Shown: positions 8,703 through 17,176 of the stretch, piece after piece | Layout: the number at the start of each line of letters is the position of its first letter | How positions within the stretch are numbered: position 1 is the stretch's first letter | Assembly: GCA_002783405.1 (NCBI GenBank) | Contig: PFGG01000065.1 | Span: forward strand, 124,001-188,000 | Source: a bacterium (Candidatus Blackallbacteria) CG13_big_fil_rev_8_21_14_2_50_49_14 | Lineage (GTDB): Bacteria > Cyanobacteriota > Sericytochromatia > UBA7694 | DNA: 64,000 bases | Direction of reading: 5' to 3' | Notes under the pieces: model-generated | Seen by the model: only the letters and a program-made list of their open reading frames with translations | What the model was told of the DNA's origin: nothing | Database searches by the model: none | Made by a program: the position numbers and the translations under genes

Positions 8703-9899
8703 TTAAAGTTGACCGCGCATCATGCCGTTCCAGTACATTTGGGGCAAGCCATAGGCTTTCAGCATATACATGCTGAAACGTTCCTGTGACTGATCAAAGG
8801 GGAAGGATTCGACCGGTTTGCTGTCATAGTCGAATTCAGCCAGGATCAGGCTGCCATAGCCGGTAACCAGGGGGCAGGAAGAATAGCCATTGTAAAAGCC
8901 TGTCAGTGGACGGTTCTGCATATAGGCCATCAGGTTTTCAACCAGAACAGGCGCCTGTTTGCGAATCGCCGCACCGGTACGGGCCGTTGGCACATTGGTA
9001 CAATCCCCCAAGGCAAAAATATCGGGAAACTTGGCCTGCTGCATGGTGTTTTTATCGATCTCCACAAAGCCAGCGGCATCAACCAATGGGCTCTGCTGAA
9101 TGAAAGCAGGTGCACTCATGGGTGGGGTAACATGCATCATATCGTATTTGAGCACTTGTTCTGCGCCCGTATCGAGGTGCTTAAAGACAGCTTCCTGTTG
9201 AGCGCCCCGTACTTCAACCAACTCATTGCGGAAATGGGTATCGGTGATATCTTTGCGTTTGAGCACTTTTTCGAGCGCGGTTTTGTACTTGGCGACGCCA
9301 AAAATACTGGCAAGACCACTGGCGAAGACCATCTTGGTTTTGCTGCGCACATGGGATTTGCTGCGGAAATAATCCTCTGTCATATACAGGGCTTTTTGAG
9401 GGGCTCCACCACATTTGATCGGGGTGCCGGGCTGGGTAAAGATCGCAGTTCCGCCTTTAAAATTTTTGACCAAATCCCAGGTGCTGTCGACGGTTTCATA
9501 GGAATAATTGCTGCAAACATTGTATTTGCCAATGCTTTCGCGCAGGCCCGTCACCTTGTCCCAGTTCAGCTCCATCCCAGCAGAGACCACCAGGTAGTCA
9601 TAGCCAATTTTCTGACCCGAGGCCAGGGTAATCGCTTTCTCTTCGGGCTGGAAGCTGGCAACTTTGTCCTGAATCCAGTCCACACCGGCAGGAATATAAT
9701 CGACTTCATTGCGCTCAGAGATTTCTTTGGGAAAAACACCCCCGCCGACCAGGGTCCAGAGGGGCTGATAATAATGCTTATTGGAAGGCTCAATCAAGCC
9801 AATTTCAAGGCTTTCAGATGCATTGCGCAGACGGGCGGCAACGGCAATTCCCCCGGTTCCACCCCCCACAATCAGAATTTTATAATGGGTTTTCGACAT
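8703..9899 (-). CDS. sqr: Sulfide:quinone oxidoreductase, type II-like
   Basis: FAD enzyme that oxidises sulfide to sulfane sulfur and passes electrons to the quinone pool at the membrane. It has 398 residues: the FAD motif GGGTGG at 12-17, then HYYQPLWTLVGGG at 42-54. Cys163 (in KCGGAPQK) and Cys342 (in YSSCPLVTG) lie 179 apart, matching the redox pair of mitochondrial-type SQR; an extra Cys129 is present. A second Rossmann motif ends in DIFALGDCTNVP. AGAGGT lies 7 nt before the ATG. It is 13 nt downstream of the DUF1641 gene, and both probably read from the FNR/Dnr-type promoter at 10837-10878. The physiological role (energy or sulfide detoxification) is inferred. Confidence 0.9.
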   Translation of the reverse strand: MSKTHYKILIVGGGTGGIAVAARLRNASESLEIGLIEPSNKHYYQPLWTLVGGGVFPKEISERNEVDYIPAGVDWIQDKVASFQPEEKAITLASGQKIGYDYLVVSAGMELNWDKVTGLRESIGKYNVCSNYSYETVDSTWDLVKNFKGGTAIFTQPGTPIKCGGAPQKALYMTEDYFRSKSHVRSKTKMVFASGLASIFGVAKYKTALEKVLKRKDITDTHFRNELVEVRGAQQEAVFKHLDTGAEQVLKYDMMHVTPPMSAPAFIQQSPLVDAAGFVEIDKNTMQQAKFPDIFALGDCTNVPTARTGAAIRKQAPVLVENLMAYMQNRPLTGFYNGYSSCPLVTGYGSLILAEFDYDSKPVESFPFDQSQERFSMYMLKAYGLPQMYWNGMMRGQL

Positions 9900-9912
9900 G
9901 GTAATTTACCTC

Positions 9913-10806
9913 TTAATTTTTGGAGTGGGGCAGACTGCTGGCCTGCAGAGAATGACTGAAATGGCGAACAAAACTCAATAAAAAGCCCATACTGCTACGG
10001 AACTCAGGCTCCATCAAAGCTTTGACCATCTGGAGGATCGAAGCAGGCTGATATTCCTGCTCACTGCGAGCCAAAGCTTCTCCTGCCGAAGCCACCACGG
10101 AAACAGTATGAATATCCAAAAGACCGTGGCGCAAACTGGCGATTAAGCGGTCCAGATCGTGCCCGGCCATATAACTCTTATAGAGATCATCCAGAGTATC
10201 GACACCTGTTCCGATCATCCCAGGAATATCGCCCAGAATTTTAATCAGGGGAACAAACTGATCCGCATGGTGAGCCAATACTTCAAAGGCTTCCAGCATG
10301 TCTGGGCGCCCAAGTATCGGCAGAAAGCGGCTGAGCGCTTCAAGGGTCTGAATGTTTTCAGGACGGGAAATTTCAAGCATCAGCTTCAAAACCGGTTCCA
10401 ACCGATTGCTGAGGTCGGTGCCAGAAGCTTTCAGACTGGCAGCTTCAGCATCAAGACTGTCAACAGCAGTACTCATCATGCCAGGCATATCGCCCAGAAT
10501 ATTCAACCAGGGTAAAAACTGGTCTTTTTTATGCACCAAGTGTTCCAGCGTTTCAAGTACCTCAGGTTCGGTCAATTCATCGAGCATGCGCAGGGCAGAA
10601 GGCAGGCGTTCAGGCCATTGAGCCCCTTCGACCCGCAGCGGGGCACTCAGCTCATCGAGGGTATTGACGGCTGTGGCCGCCATTCCTGGAATTTCCTGCA
10701 GGGCTTTTTCAGATTTTTCAAGTCGGGATTCGAGTTGATCGAGACGGGCCAAAATTTGATCCAGACGACTGACAATCGCTTCAGAAGTTAATTCGGGTGG
10801 GCTCAT
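9913..10806 (-). CDS. DUF1641 domain-containing protein
   Basis: Protein of 297 residues. An N-terminal coiled coil (IVSRLDQILARLDQLESRLE) is followed by three related repeats, each with an IPGM or MPGM core near residues 55, 120 and 205 (for example LGDMPGMMSTAVDSLDA and LGDIPGMIGTGVDTLDD). It ends in a DUF1641 tail (SSMGFLLSFVRHFSHSLQ). DUF1641 proteins often neighbour sqr or formate dehydrogenase genes, and here it precedes sqr by 13 nt. It is probably an accessory or scaffold protein for the oxidoreductase; no enzymatic motif is visible. Confidence 0.85.
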   Translation of the reverse strand: MSPPELTSEAIVSRLDQILARLDQLESRLEKSEKALQEIPGMAATAVNTLDELSAPLRVEGAQWPERLPSALRMLDELTEPEVLETLEHLVHKKDQFLPWLNILGDMPGMMSTAVDSLDAEAASLKASGTDLSNRLEPVLKLMLEISRPENIQTLEALSRFLPILGRPDMLEAFEVLAHHADQFVPLIKILGDIPGMIGTGVDTLDDLYKSYMAGHDLDRLIASLRHGLLDIHTVSVVASAGEALARSEQEYQPASILQMVKALMEPEFRSSMGFLLSFVRHFSHSLQASSLPHSKN

Positions 10807-10836
10807 ACTGGCACCTTCCTATATACTATAGACCGT

Positions 10837-10878
10837 ATGATACACTATTTCTGCAAAAAATTTCTTGATCCAGGTCAA
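10837..10878 (-). promoter_or_regulatory. FNR/Dnr-type box and -10 element for DUF1641-sqr
   Basis: TTGACCTGGATCAA on the minus strand (10865-10878) is a close match to the TTGAY-N4-RTCAA box of CRP/FNR-family regulators (FNR, Dnr, Nnr). TATCAT (10837-10842) is one base from the -10 consensus. The predicted start of transcription, about 10830, puts the box centre at -41.5, the class II activator position. Translation starts 24 nt further on, at 10806, after AGGAAGG. Confidence 0.65.
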
Positions 10879-10934
10879 TTTTTAGATCGAATTTGAAATT
10901 TTTGAATTTATAAAATTTGCGAACGAAGCTGCAA

Positions 10935-11336
10935 TCAAGGCTGGGGGGCAAATTGGCTTTGGCGTTGCGCTTGTGCGGTAATGGTCTGCTCAGAAATCTG
11001 AACCTGCAATTGAATTTGAATCAACCCCGAAGCCGTCCATTGAGACTGGGCCTGAAACTGTACGTCTTTTTGTGAGAGCGTGCGCTGTAATAATCTTGAA
11101 AACTCACTGTAAAAGGCTTGCTGTGATTTTTGACGAGCCTCTTCAGGGGTACGGGATTGTTGCGAGGCCTTGAGTGCAAAATCTAAAGCTTGAGACAAGG
11201 GCCCCACCAAACGGGGCTGGGCCTTGCTCTGAACCTCGGGGCTCAAGGGAGGAGAAACTTGGCAGGCCACCAAAACAGGGCTGAAAAAACAGACTGCGCA
11301 GAGAACCGGAAGTATTAACTTTCTTGACATAAACAT
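10935..11336 (-). CDS. Small lipoprotein of unknown function
   Basis: Protein of 133 residues. The signal peptide ends in the lipobox LVAC (Cys about residue 25). The mature part is Gln/Ser-rich. It has a helix around QQSRTPEEARQKSQQ, then alternating hydrophobic strands (GLIQIQLQVQISEQTI) that suggest a small beta domain. I do not recognise the family. An in-frame ATG two codons downstream (11330) is an alternative start. It is divergent from the zinc-ribbon gene. Confidence 0.65.
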   Translation of the reverse strand: MFMSRKLILPVLCAVCFFSPVLVACQVSPPLSPEVQSKAQPRLVGPLSQALDFALKASQQSRTPEEARQKSQQAFYSEFSRLLQRTLSQKDVQFQAQSQWTASGLIQIQLQVQISEQTITAQAQRQSQFAPQP

Positions 11337-11412
11337 ATCTTAACACTCTTCAAATACTTTCATGCAGAGGAATAAAAACAGATTCAAAATTGATTTTGTT
11401 TTTTTTTTGAAC

Positions 11413-11509
11413 CACAGGAGAACGTCAGGAAAAGACGATAGTTTTGATACCCGGTAATCTCGAGAATTTGCCCAACGCTATGTGCCTGTGAAACAAAATC
11501 ACAGGAGAA
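11413..11509 (+). other. Possible structured leader with duplicated CACAGGAGAA
   Basis: CACAGGAGAA occurs at 11413-11422 and again at 11500-11509, just before the zinc-ribbon ATG (11519). CCTGTG at 11485-11490 can pair with either copy's CACAGG. The 3' pairing would mask the AGGAG at 11503. A small CGTC/GACG hairpin lies between. This would allow two exclusive structures, but it matches no riboswitch class I know. Confidence 0.35.
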
Positions 11510-11518
11510 GTAGGAAGT

Positions 11519-11842
11519 ATGAATTGTCCACGCTGTCAGGCAGCAGAGCTGCAAAACAAATCCCGAAATGGTCAAATTTTTCTGGTTTGCCCCCGTTGTC
11601 AGCTGATCAAAGTTGATTTACGGGCCCACCGAGGTGAAGCTCTGATCTCACTCGAAAATCAGCCCAAACTGAGCTTGGGTAAACTGACTCGCGCCAATCA
11701 GAGTTTTCAGAGAACTCAGCTTGAGACCCAGGTTCAAGCAGATCATCGCTTGGCATCTGCACGTCACGATTTTCAGCGGCAGGCCATGAATCCCCCTTTG
11801 CAGGAACGAGAACCTTCTTTTGAAGAGTTTCATCTGAACTAA
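11519..11842 (+). CDS. Small zinc-ribbon protein
   Basis: Protein of 107 residues. The N-terminus has two CPxC knuckles (MNCPRCQ and VCPRCQ, about 20 residues apart), a four-Cys zinc ribbon. The rest is polar and probably disordered or helical, ending in an acidic tail (EREPSFEEFHLN). Such small proteins often bind nucleic acid or another protein. I cannot assign a function. Its leader has the duplicated motif described at 11413, and a terminator follows. Confidence 0.7.
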   Translation: MNCPRCQAAELQNKSRNGQIFLVCPRCQLIKVDLRAHRGEALISLENQPKLSLGKLTRANQSFQRTQLETQVQADHRLASARHDFQRQAMNPPLQEREPSFEEFHLN

Positions 11843-11869
11843 AGCATTTCTGAGTTTAAAACGGAGACT

Positions 11870-11905
11870 GGCTGCGAGTAAAGGTATGCTCGCAGCCTAA
11901 TTTTT
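11870..11905 (+). terminator. Intrinsic terminator after zinc-ribbon gene
   Basis: GGCTGCGAG (11870-11878) pairs with CTCGCAGCC (11889-11897) and is followed by AATTTTT. Confidence 0.8.
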
Positions 11906-11962
11906 GGGGATAAGGTATAATACTTAGCATCTCAAAAATTACTCTTAAATCAAGATCAGTAA

Positions 11963-14146
11963 ATGAAAATGAAGCAAAGCGCCACCCGTACACTTTTTTT
12001 GACCACCACTCTGGCTGCAATCCTTTCGGTTTCAGCCTGCGGAAATCCGAGCAGTACCTCGGCTCCCACCCCCAATACAGGGAATATTCCCCAATTGGCC
12101 ACGCAACCGACCCCCCAGAGCAGCCAACTGAAAAAAATTCGCTTCAGTGGACATATTTTTGACAGCAGCACTGGAGAAAATATTGAACAGGCCATGATCT
12201 GGATTCAAAGTACAGATCCAGCAGGCCCAACTCCGACCGCCAGTTCCGGCACCACAACCCCGACTCCACCGCCGACAACAGCAACGCCTGCAGCAAGTGC
12301 AGCGACAGCGGCGCCAGCGGCGCCAGCCGCAACGCCTGCCCCGCCCAGCACAGGCGCAACACCCCCAACGGCACAACCGACTCCACCCCCTGCCAGTTCT
12401 GCGCCTCCGCTGCCCATTCCACCAGGCACAGACAGCGTTCCTACCCCGGCTCCCCCCAATGGCTTGCCCCAAGGGCTTGCGCCAGGAGAAGGCTGGCTTT
12501 GGGGCGTAGGCGCACAAGCCGCCACGCCTCCCAAAGCGTCGAATAAAGAGACAGGTATTTTCCGCACAACAACCAACAATCAGGGAAAATTTTGGATCAA
12601 TGATGTGCCAGAAGGCAATTATACGGTGACCGTTCAGGCGCCGAAATACCGCACCCTGACCCTGACCCAAGTCGGTACTGGCCAGCTTGAAATTGCCTTA
12701 TCGCCTTTAAACCCCGTCCAGACCACAGATATGACCGGCATGGTGCTGTCTGCTTCGGATACCCCTGTGGCCCGCGCCCATGTCTCCCCCTCCTATTTTT
12801 GGGGCGACAGCGCAGGTTTACCCGCTCAGAGCAATGCCCTGGGCGAATATTTGCTCCAGGAAGTTCCCTACGGCAGCCATATCCTGGCAGCCTTTGTCAT
12901 GGACGAGGACTATGTCATTCAGAAGCTGGGCTTCAGCGATGAAGTGTCTGTGACAGCCAAAAGCATCAAGTCCACCTCTCCAGTCTTTGCTCCGGCTTCA
13001 GATTCAGGCGTCAAACTGCCCTCTGATCCACGCACGGAAAGCGAAAAACGCAAAGAGCTTGAGGACAAGGTCGAAAATATCCTCAAAGAAACACCCGCGC
13101 CGGAAGCCTCTCCAGACGAAACTGAACCGCCTGTTGAATCACCCAAGCCCAAGGCGATCCCATCGCCAGCCCCCAGCGCTTCTGCACCTGTTCAACCCAA
13201 AGGCACAGCGGCTCCCAATACACCGCCTGAAAAAGATCCTGTTGAAAATGAAGAAGAGGAAAAGGAAAAAACCTTTAATCTTTTCAGTGCCGTCAATGAA
13301 CTGGTTACCGGAAAAAAAGCAGAGGACGCAGAGAGCGTCAAAGATGGCTCGGTCTACCCTGTGATCACCCTGCATTCTGTGCTCAGTGATTTTAAAATTG
13401 AGGGCAAAGTCACTGTTCCCCCCGGATTTCATTATCGGGGCATGGAAGTCTATTTGACCTTGAAACCCGCCAAAGATCAGCGCCCCCAGGAAGTCTTGCT
13501 CTTTACCCTGCCTGGCAAATCACCGGATTCAAAAGCAAGTGAAGACGACGAAAGCAAGAAAGACAGCAAAAAACCAACAGAAAAAGGAACGCCGCCAGCA
13601 GACCCTGGCCAGCCTGAAATTCAAGATTTCGCGCTGCGCCTGCCCAGTCTGGAAAAAGGCCAAAGCTACCATTTTCAATTTACCGCCGCAGCCAAAGAGC
13701 CTGGAAGTTTGCTTTACCACCATATTTACGAAATTGGTGAAAAGAACGCCAAAGCACTTGAGGCCAGTTTCATGCCTGCTCCCACTGCAATTGAAATTGA
13801 AGGCGAAGAAGACAATGCGGTACCCACCTCGCCACAATTTGCCTGGGAAGCAGTTCCTGGTGCAGAGTACTACCGCATCTTGCTGGAAGCCGGAAATGCC
13901 CCCGACAATAAGGTCGTTTGGGAAGCCTGGACCAAAGACACGCGTATTGTCTATCCACTCAAAACCAGCAATGGCCGCCTCAAAGAAGGTGAATTGTATA
14001 CGGTCTCGGTGGCGGCCCTCAAGGGGCTCAAACCTGCGCTCAAAAACAGCAAAGAAACCTATGCACACCCAGGTTATCAAGCCATTTGGACAGATTTATC
14101 CACGCTTACGCACAGCCCCTTTGAAGTCGTAAAAACGGAACCCTGA
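11963..14146 (+). CDS. Large lipoprotein with carboxypeptidase-regulatory-like domains
   Basis: Protein of 727 residues anchored by a lipobox (VSAC, Cys about residue 27). An Ala/Pro/Thr-rich stretch (about residues 90-170) interrupts the first beta-sandwich. That sandwich then continues with the carboxypeptidase-regulatory pattern GKFWINDVPEGNYTVTVQAP. A second copy (TGMVLSASDTPVARAHVSP then GEYLLQEVPYGSHILAAFV) follows, then a charged Pro/Lys/Glu linker. A fibronectin-III-like end has PQFAWEAVPGAEYYRILLEA. It looks like a surface adhesin or structural lipoprotein. A TATAAT lies at 11916, without a good -35. The TTG-start gene follows 14 nt downstream. Confidence 0.75.
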   Translation: MKMKQSATRTLFLTTTLAAILSVSACGNPSSTSAPTPNTGNIPQLATQPTPQSSQLKKIRFSGHIFDSSTGENIEQAMIWIQSTDPAGPTPTASSGTTTPTPPPTTATPAASAATAAPAAPAATPAPPSTGATPPTAQPTPPPASSAPPLPIPPGTDSVPTPAPPNGLPQGLAPGEGWLWGVGAQAATPPKASNKETGIFRTTTNNQGKFWINDVPEGNYTVTVQAPKYRTLTLTQVGTGQLEIALSPLNPVQTTDMTGMVLSASDTPVARAHVSPSYFWGDSAGLPAQSNALGEYLLQEVPYGSHILAAFVMDEDYVIQKLGFSDEVSVTAKSIKSTSPVFAPASDSGVKLPSDPRTESEKRKELEDKVENILKETPAPEASPDETEPPVESPKPKAIPSPAPSASAPVQPKGTAAPNTPPEKDPVENEEEEKEKTFNLFSAVNELVTGKKAEDAESVKDGSVYPVITLHSVLSDFKIEGKVTVPPGFHYRGMEVYLTLKPAKDQRPQEVLLFTLPGKSPDSKASEDDESKKDSKKPTEKGTPPADPGQPEIQDFALRLPSLEKGQSYHFQFTAAAKEPGSLLYHHIYEIGEKNAKALEASFMPAPTAIEIEGEEDNAVPTSPQFAWEAVPGAEYYRILLEAGNAPDNKVVWEAWTKDTRIVYPLKTSNGRLKEGELYTVSVAALKGLKPALKNSKETYAHPGYQAIWTDLSTLTHSPFEVVKTEP

Positions 14147-14160
14147 GAAAGGTAAATCCC

Positions 14161-15015
14161 TTGAAAAAAGCTTTGCTCACCCCATTGATCCTCTCAACCG
14201 CCCTGACAGGCCCTGTTATTGCCCAAGAAACTCCGGCTTCAACAGCCCAACCGGCCAACTCACCTGTCAATGCACGGTTTGAGTTTGGCAACCGGCAATA
14301 CAAGGGGCAATTCAGCCTGCGTTACTGGTATGGAAACAACAGTATCGACCAATGGCTAAAGAGCAAAGACAGCAGCAGCGGGATTGATATTTTTAACAAT
14401 ACCAAGCTCTCTTTGGGCATGCTCAATGTCAATACCGATTATTGGTTTGGCATTGTAACCCCTGAGGGGCTGGGATTTTTAGGCACTGTTTTTGGCCTGG
14501 GCCTTTCCGTGGACTATATGGATCAATTGGTTCAGGACGTGCGCCTGATGACCTATATGATGGATTTTCAATTTGCCAAGGTCTCGCTTTGGCATGACCA
14601 GGACTGGAAAAACAATATCGTTCTCAGCGGGCACTATATCAGCTATTTCAATATGATTTACAATAACCTGCCCCCCCTGCCTTTTCAAGCCGCGCCCTAT
14701 TTTGGCGCGGGCATTGGCCTAGAAGGGAAGCATCCAATTTCAGAGCTGGGCGAAATCAGTTATAAACTGGTTTATGTGCCCAATTCACGCACCCCCAACC
14801 CCTTGCCCGATGGCATGGGCTTGCTGAGTGAAATCAATACCCGTTGGTTTTTAAACCCCAACCTGGCATTTAATCTGGGTTACCGGTTTAATTTTTTCAG
14901 AAGCAGCGGGGATGGAAGTGCGACTTCAGCCTCAACGGGCAGTGAAGTGAAATTGACCCGAACACTTGAAGACATGTTCCATGGGGTAAATATTGGCTTT
15001 ACGAACTATTTCTGA
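14161..15015 (+). CDS. Outer-membrane beta-barrel-like protein
   Basis: Protein of 284 residues starting at TTG (14161), preceded by GAAAGG at 8 nt. The signal peptide is cut near VIAQE (about residue 22). The mature part alternates hydrophobic and polar strands rich in Tyr, Trp, Phe and Asn (for example YKGQFSLRYWYGNNS and FNLGYRFNFFRSSG) and ends in FTNYF, the aromatic C-terminal signature of outer-membrane barrels. The function is unknown; it probably shares an operon with the large lipoprotein before it. Confidence 0.65.
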   Translation: MKKALLTPLILSTALTGPVIAQETPASTAQPANSPVNARFEFGNRQYKGQFSLRYWYGNNSIDQWLKSKDSSSGIDIFNNTKLSLGMLNVNTDYWFGIVTPEGLGFLGTVFGLGLSVDYMDQLVQDVRLMTYMMDFQFAKVSLWHDQDWKNNIVLSGHYISYFNMIYNNLPPLPFQAAPYFGAGIGLEGKHPISELGEISYKLVYVPNSRTPNPLPDGMGLLSEINTRWFLNPNLAFNLGYRFNFFRSSGDGSATSASTGSEVKLTRTLEDMFHGVNIGFTNYF

Positions 15016-15117
15016 AAATAGACATCAGGGCTGAAATCCTGTAATATTCCATAGAGTTATTCCTACCCCAAATTACAAAACATAGAAAAATCGATCCGCT
15101 CAACGAAGGAGGCCTGC

Positions 15118-16113
15118 GTGGCGCAAGAGGCACTACTCAAGGTAATAGACCTGGCAACCTATTTCACTACTGAAGAGGGTACTGTTAAGGCTGTAGACGG
15201 CGTAGACTTTGAAGTTCGCCGTGGCGAAGTGGTGGGTGTAGTCGGTGAGTCCGGCTGCGGCAAGAGTATCACTTCCATGTCGGTACTGCGCTTGATTGCA
15301 AAGCCCCAAGGGAAAATTGTCAGAGGCAAAATTCTCTTTGAAGGCCAAGATTTATTGGCCCTTTCTGAAGAAGATATGCGTAAAATCCGCGGTAATAAAA
15401 TTGCCCTGATTTCACAAGACCCCATGACCTCGCTCAACCCTGTTTTAACCGTTGGCGAACAGATCATGGAAGCCATCATGCTCCACCAAGGTTTGGAGCG
15501 GGATGCCGCTAAAACCAAAGCGATTGAAATGCTGCGCAAAGTGGGCATTCCTGAACCCGAAAAACGTGTCGATCAATACCCGCACCAATTTTCAGGTGGG
15601 ATGCGCCAGCGTGCCATTATCGCCATGGCTCTCTCCTGCGAACCCAAACTCTTGATTGCCGATGAGCCCACCACAGCCCTCGATGTCACGATTCAGGCTC
15701 AAATTCTTGATTTGATGCGTGAAATCAAAGAAAAATACAATGCCGGGATTATTTTTATTACCCACGATTTGGGTGTTGTGGCTGAAATGTGTGATTTTGT
15801 CTGCGTTATGTATGCAGGCAAAGTGGTAGAGGCCACCGATGTCTTTACCCTGTTTAAAACCCCCAGCCACCCCTATACCCTGGGTCTTTTAAAATCTATC
15901 CCCCGTTTGGATGAAATCAAAGATCGGCTGGACTCGATTGACGGACAACCCCCCAGCCTGAGCAAACTGCCCAAAGGCTGTGCTTTTGCACCCCGTTGTG
16001 TTGAAGCCAAAGAAATCTGCAAACAAAAAGAACCCGAACTGATCCGGGTAGGCGTCAACCAATTTGCACGCTGCCTGATGCGCGATGAATGGAAGGCCGA
16101 GGAAGCACAATGA
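15118..16113 (+). CDS. dppD: Oligo/dipeptide ABC transporter ATP-binding protein, DppD/OppD type
   Basis: ATPase powering peptide (or nickel/opine) import with a partner ATPase, two permeases and a binding protein. It has 331 residues: Walker A GESGCGKS (43-50), signature FSGGMRQR (158-165) and Walker B LLIADEPT (178-185). The C-terminal extension, with Cys residues in [14 protein letters not shown], is typical of this subfamily. It starts at GTG (15118) after AAGGAGG. It overlaps dppF by 4 nt (ATGA). No permease or substrate-binding gene lies in this window, so the transported substrate cannot be told. Confidence 0.92.
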   Translation: MAQEALLKVIDLATYFTTEEGTVKAVDGVDFEVRRGEVVGVVGESGCGKSITSMSVLRLIAKPQGKIVRGKILFEGQDLLALSEEDMRKIRGNKIALISQDPMTSLNPVLTVGEQIMEAIMLHQGLERDAAKTKAIEMLRKVGIPEPEKRVDQYPHQFSGGMRQRAIIAMALSCEPKLLIADEPTTALDVTIQAQILDLMREIKEKYNAGIIFITHDLGVVAEMCDFVCVMYAGKVVEATDVFTLFKTPSHPYTLGLLKSIPRLDEIKDRLDSIDGQPPSLSKLPKGCAFAPRCVEAKEICKQKEPELIRVGVNQFARCLMRDEWKAEEAQ

Positions 16114-17159
16114 GCAACAAGACCGATAAATCCAATAATCCCGTTTTGCTAGAGGTCAAAGGCCTCAAAAAGCATTTTCCGATCAAGCGGGGCATTCTGT
16201 TTTCAAAGCAAGTAGGTGCTGTTAAAGCCGTAGATGGTCTTGACCTGTTTGTGCGTGAAGGCGAAACCCTGGGCATGGTAGGCGAATCCGGCTGCGGAAA
16301 ATCCACCACAGGCCGTTTGATCTTGCGCCTGATTGAACCCACTGAGGGAGAAGTCATTTTCCAGGGGCAAGATTTATTGAAACTCAATAACAACGATATG
16401 CGCGCCATGCGTCGGCAATTGCAGATGGTCTTTCAGAACCCCTATGCCTCGCTCGACCCGCGTATGACGGTCGGCGATATTATCGCTGAACCCCTGCGCG
16501 TGCATAAAATGTTTTCTTCTTCGCAAGATATGAAAAAACGCGTGCGCGAACTCTTGGATTGCGTAGGCTTAAACCCCTCCTATACTGAGCGTTTTCCCCA
16601 CGAGTTTTCAGGTGGCCAACGTCAACGTATCGGGATAGCCCGCGCTTTGGCCCTGAATCCCAAGCTGATCATTGCAGATGAACCCGTATCCGCACTGGAT
16701 GTATCCGTCCAGGCCCAGGTTTTGAACCTGCTCAATGATTTGCAGGCCCAGTTCAATCTGACCTTTATTTTCATTGCCCACAACCTGAGTACGGTCAACC
16801 ATATCAGCGACCGCGTCGCCGTTATGTATTTGGGCAAGGTGGTGGAATTGGCTGAAAATGATTTGCTTTACGCCAATCCCAAACACCCCTATACCCAAGC
16901 CCTGATGTCGGCTGTTCCTGAACCCGATCCGCTCTTGATGCGTGGATCTGAGCGCAAAGCGCGTATTATTCTCGAAGGGGATATTCCCAGCCCGGTGAAT
17001 CCTCCCTCAGGCTGCCGCTTTCATACCCGCTGCTGGGAAGTAAAAGATATCTGTAAAACCACTGAGCCTCCGCTGGTCGATACTGGCAACGGGCATTACG
17101 TGGCCTGCCACCTGCACAAAGCAGCGGCAGGTGAAACTCCCTTGCGGACCACCAACTAG
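16110..17159 (+). CDS. dppF: Oligo/dipeptide ABC transporter ATP-binding protein, DppF/OppF type
   Basis: Partner ATPase of the DppD-like protein. It has 349 residues: Walker A GESGCGKS (58-65), signature FSGGQRQR, Walker [13 protein letters not shown], and the C-terminal Cys-containing extension [18 protein letters not shown] at 16110 is chosen because it overlaps the upstream stop (ATGA) and follows GAGGAAG; the ATG at 16089 lies inside the upstream coding end. The next gene's signals overlap its stop codon region. Confidence 0.92.
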   Translation: MSNKTDKSNNPVLLEVKGLKKHFPIKRGILFSKQVGAVKAVDGLDLFVREGETLGMVGESGCGKSTTGRLILRLIEPTEGEVIFQGQDLLKLNNNDMRAMRRQLQMVFQNPYASLDPRMTVGDIIAEPLRVHKMFSSSQDMKKRVRELLDCVGLNPSYTERFPHEFSGGQRQRIGIARALALNPKLIIADEPVSALDVSVQAQVLNLLNDLQAQFNLTFIFIAHNLSTVNHISDRVAVMYLGKVVELAENDLLYANPKHPYTQALMSAVPEPDPLLMRGSERKARIILEGDIPSPVNPPSGCRFHTRCWEVKDICKTTEPPLVDTGNGHYVACHLHKAAAGETPLRTTN

Positions 17160-17176
17160 AAGCAGGAGCCAGAGCA

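Noticed and set aside
9132-9959. A 275-residue open frame opposite sqr
   Set aside because: sqr is intact with all motifs on the other strand. The antisense product is a low-quality hydrophobic sequence with no family match.
11413-11509. A named riboswitch class for the zinc-ribbon leader
   Set aside because: Compared from memory with cyclic-di-GMP, ZTP, fluoride, guanidine, SAM, TPP, FMN and preQ1 consensus elements; none fits. Only the alternative pairing is kept.
12032-12670. An Arg/Cys/Trp-rich antisense frame over the Pro/Ala-rich lipoprotein
   Set aside because: It is the complement of a GC-rich, Pro/Ala-coding stretch, so the long frame is due to codon bias.
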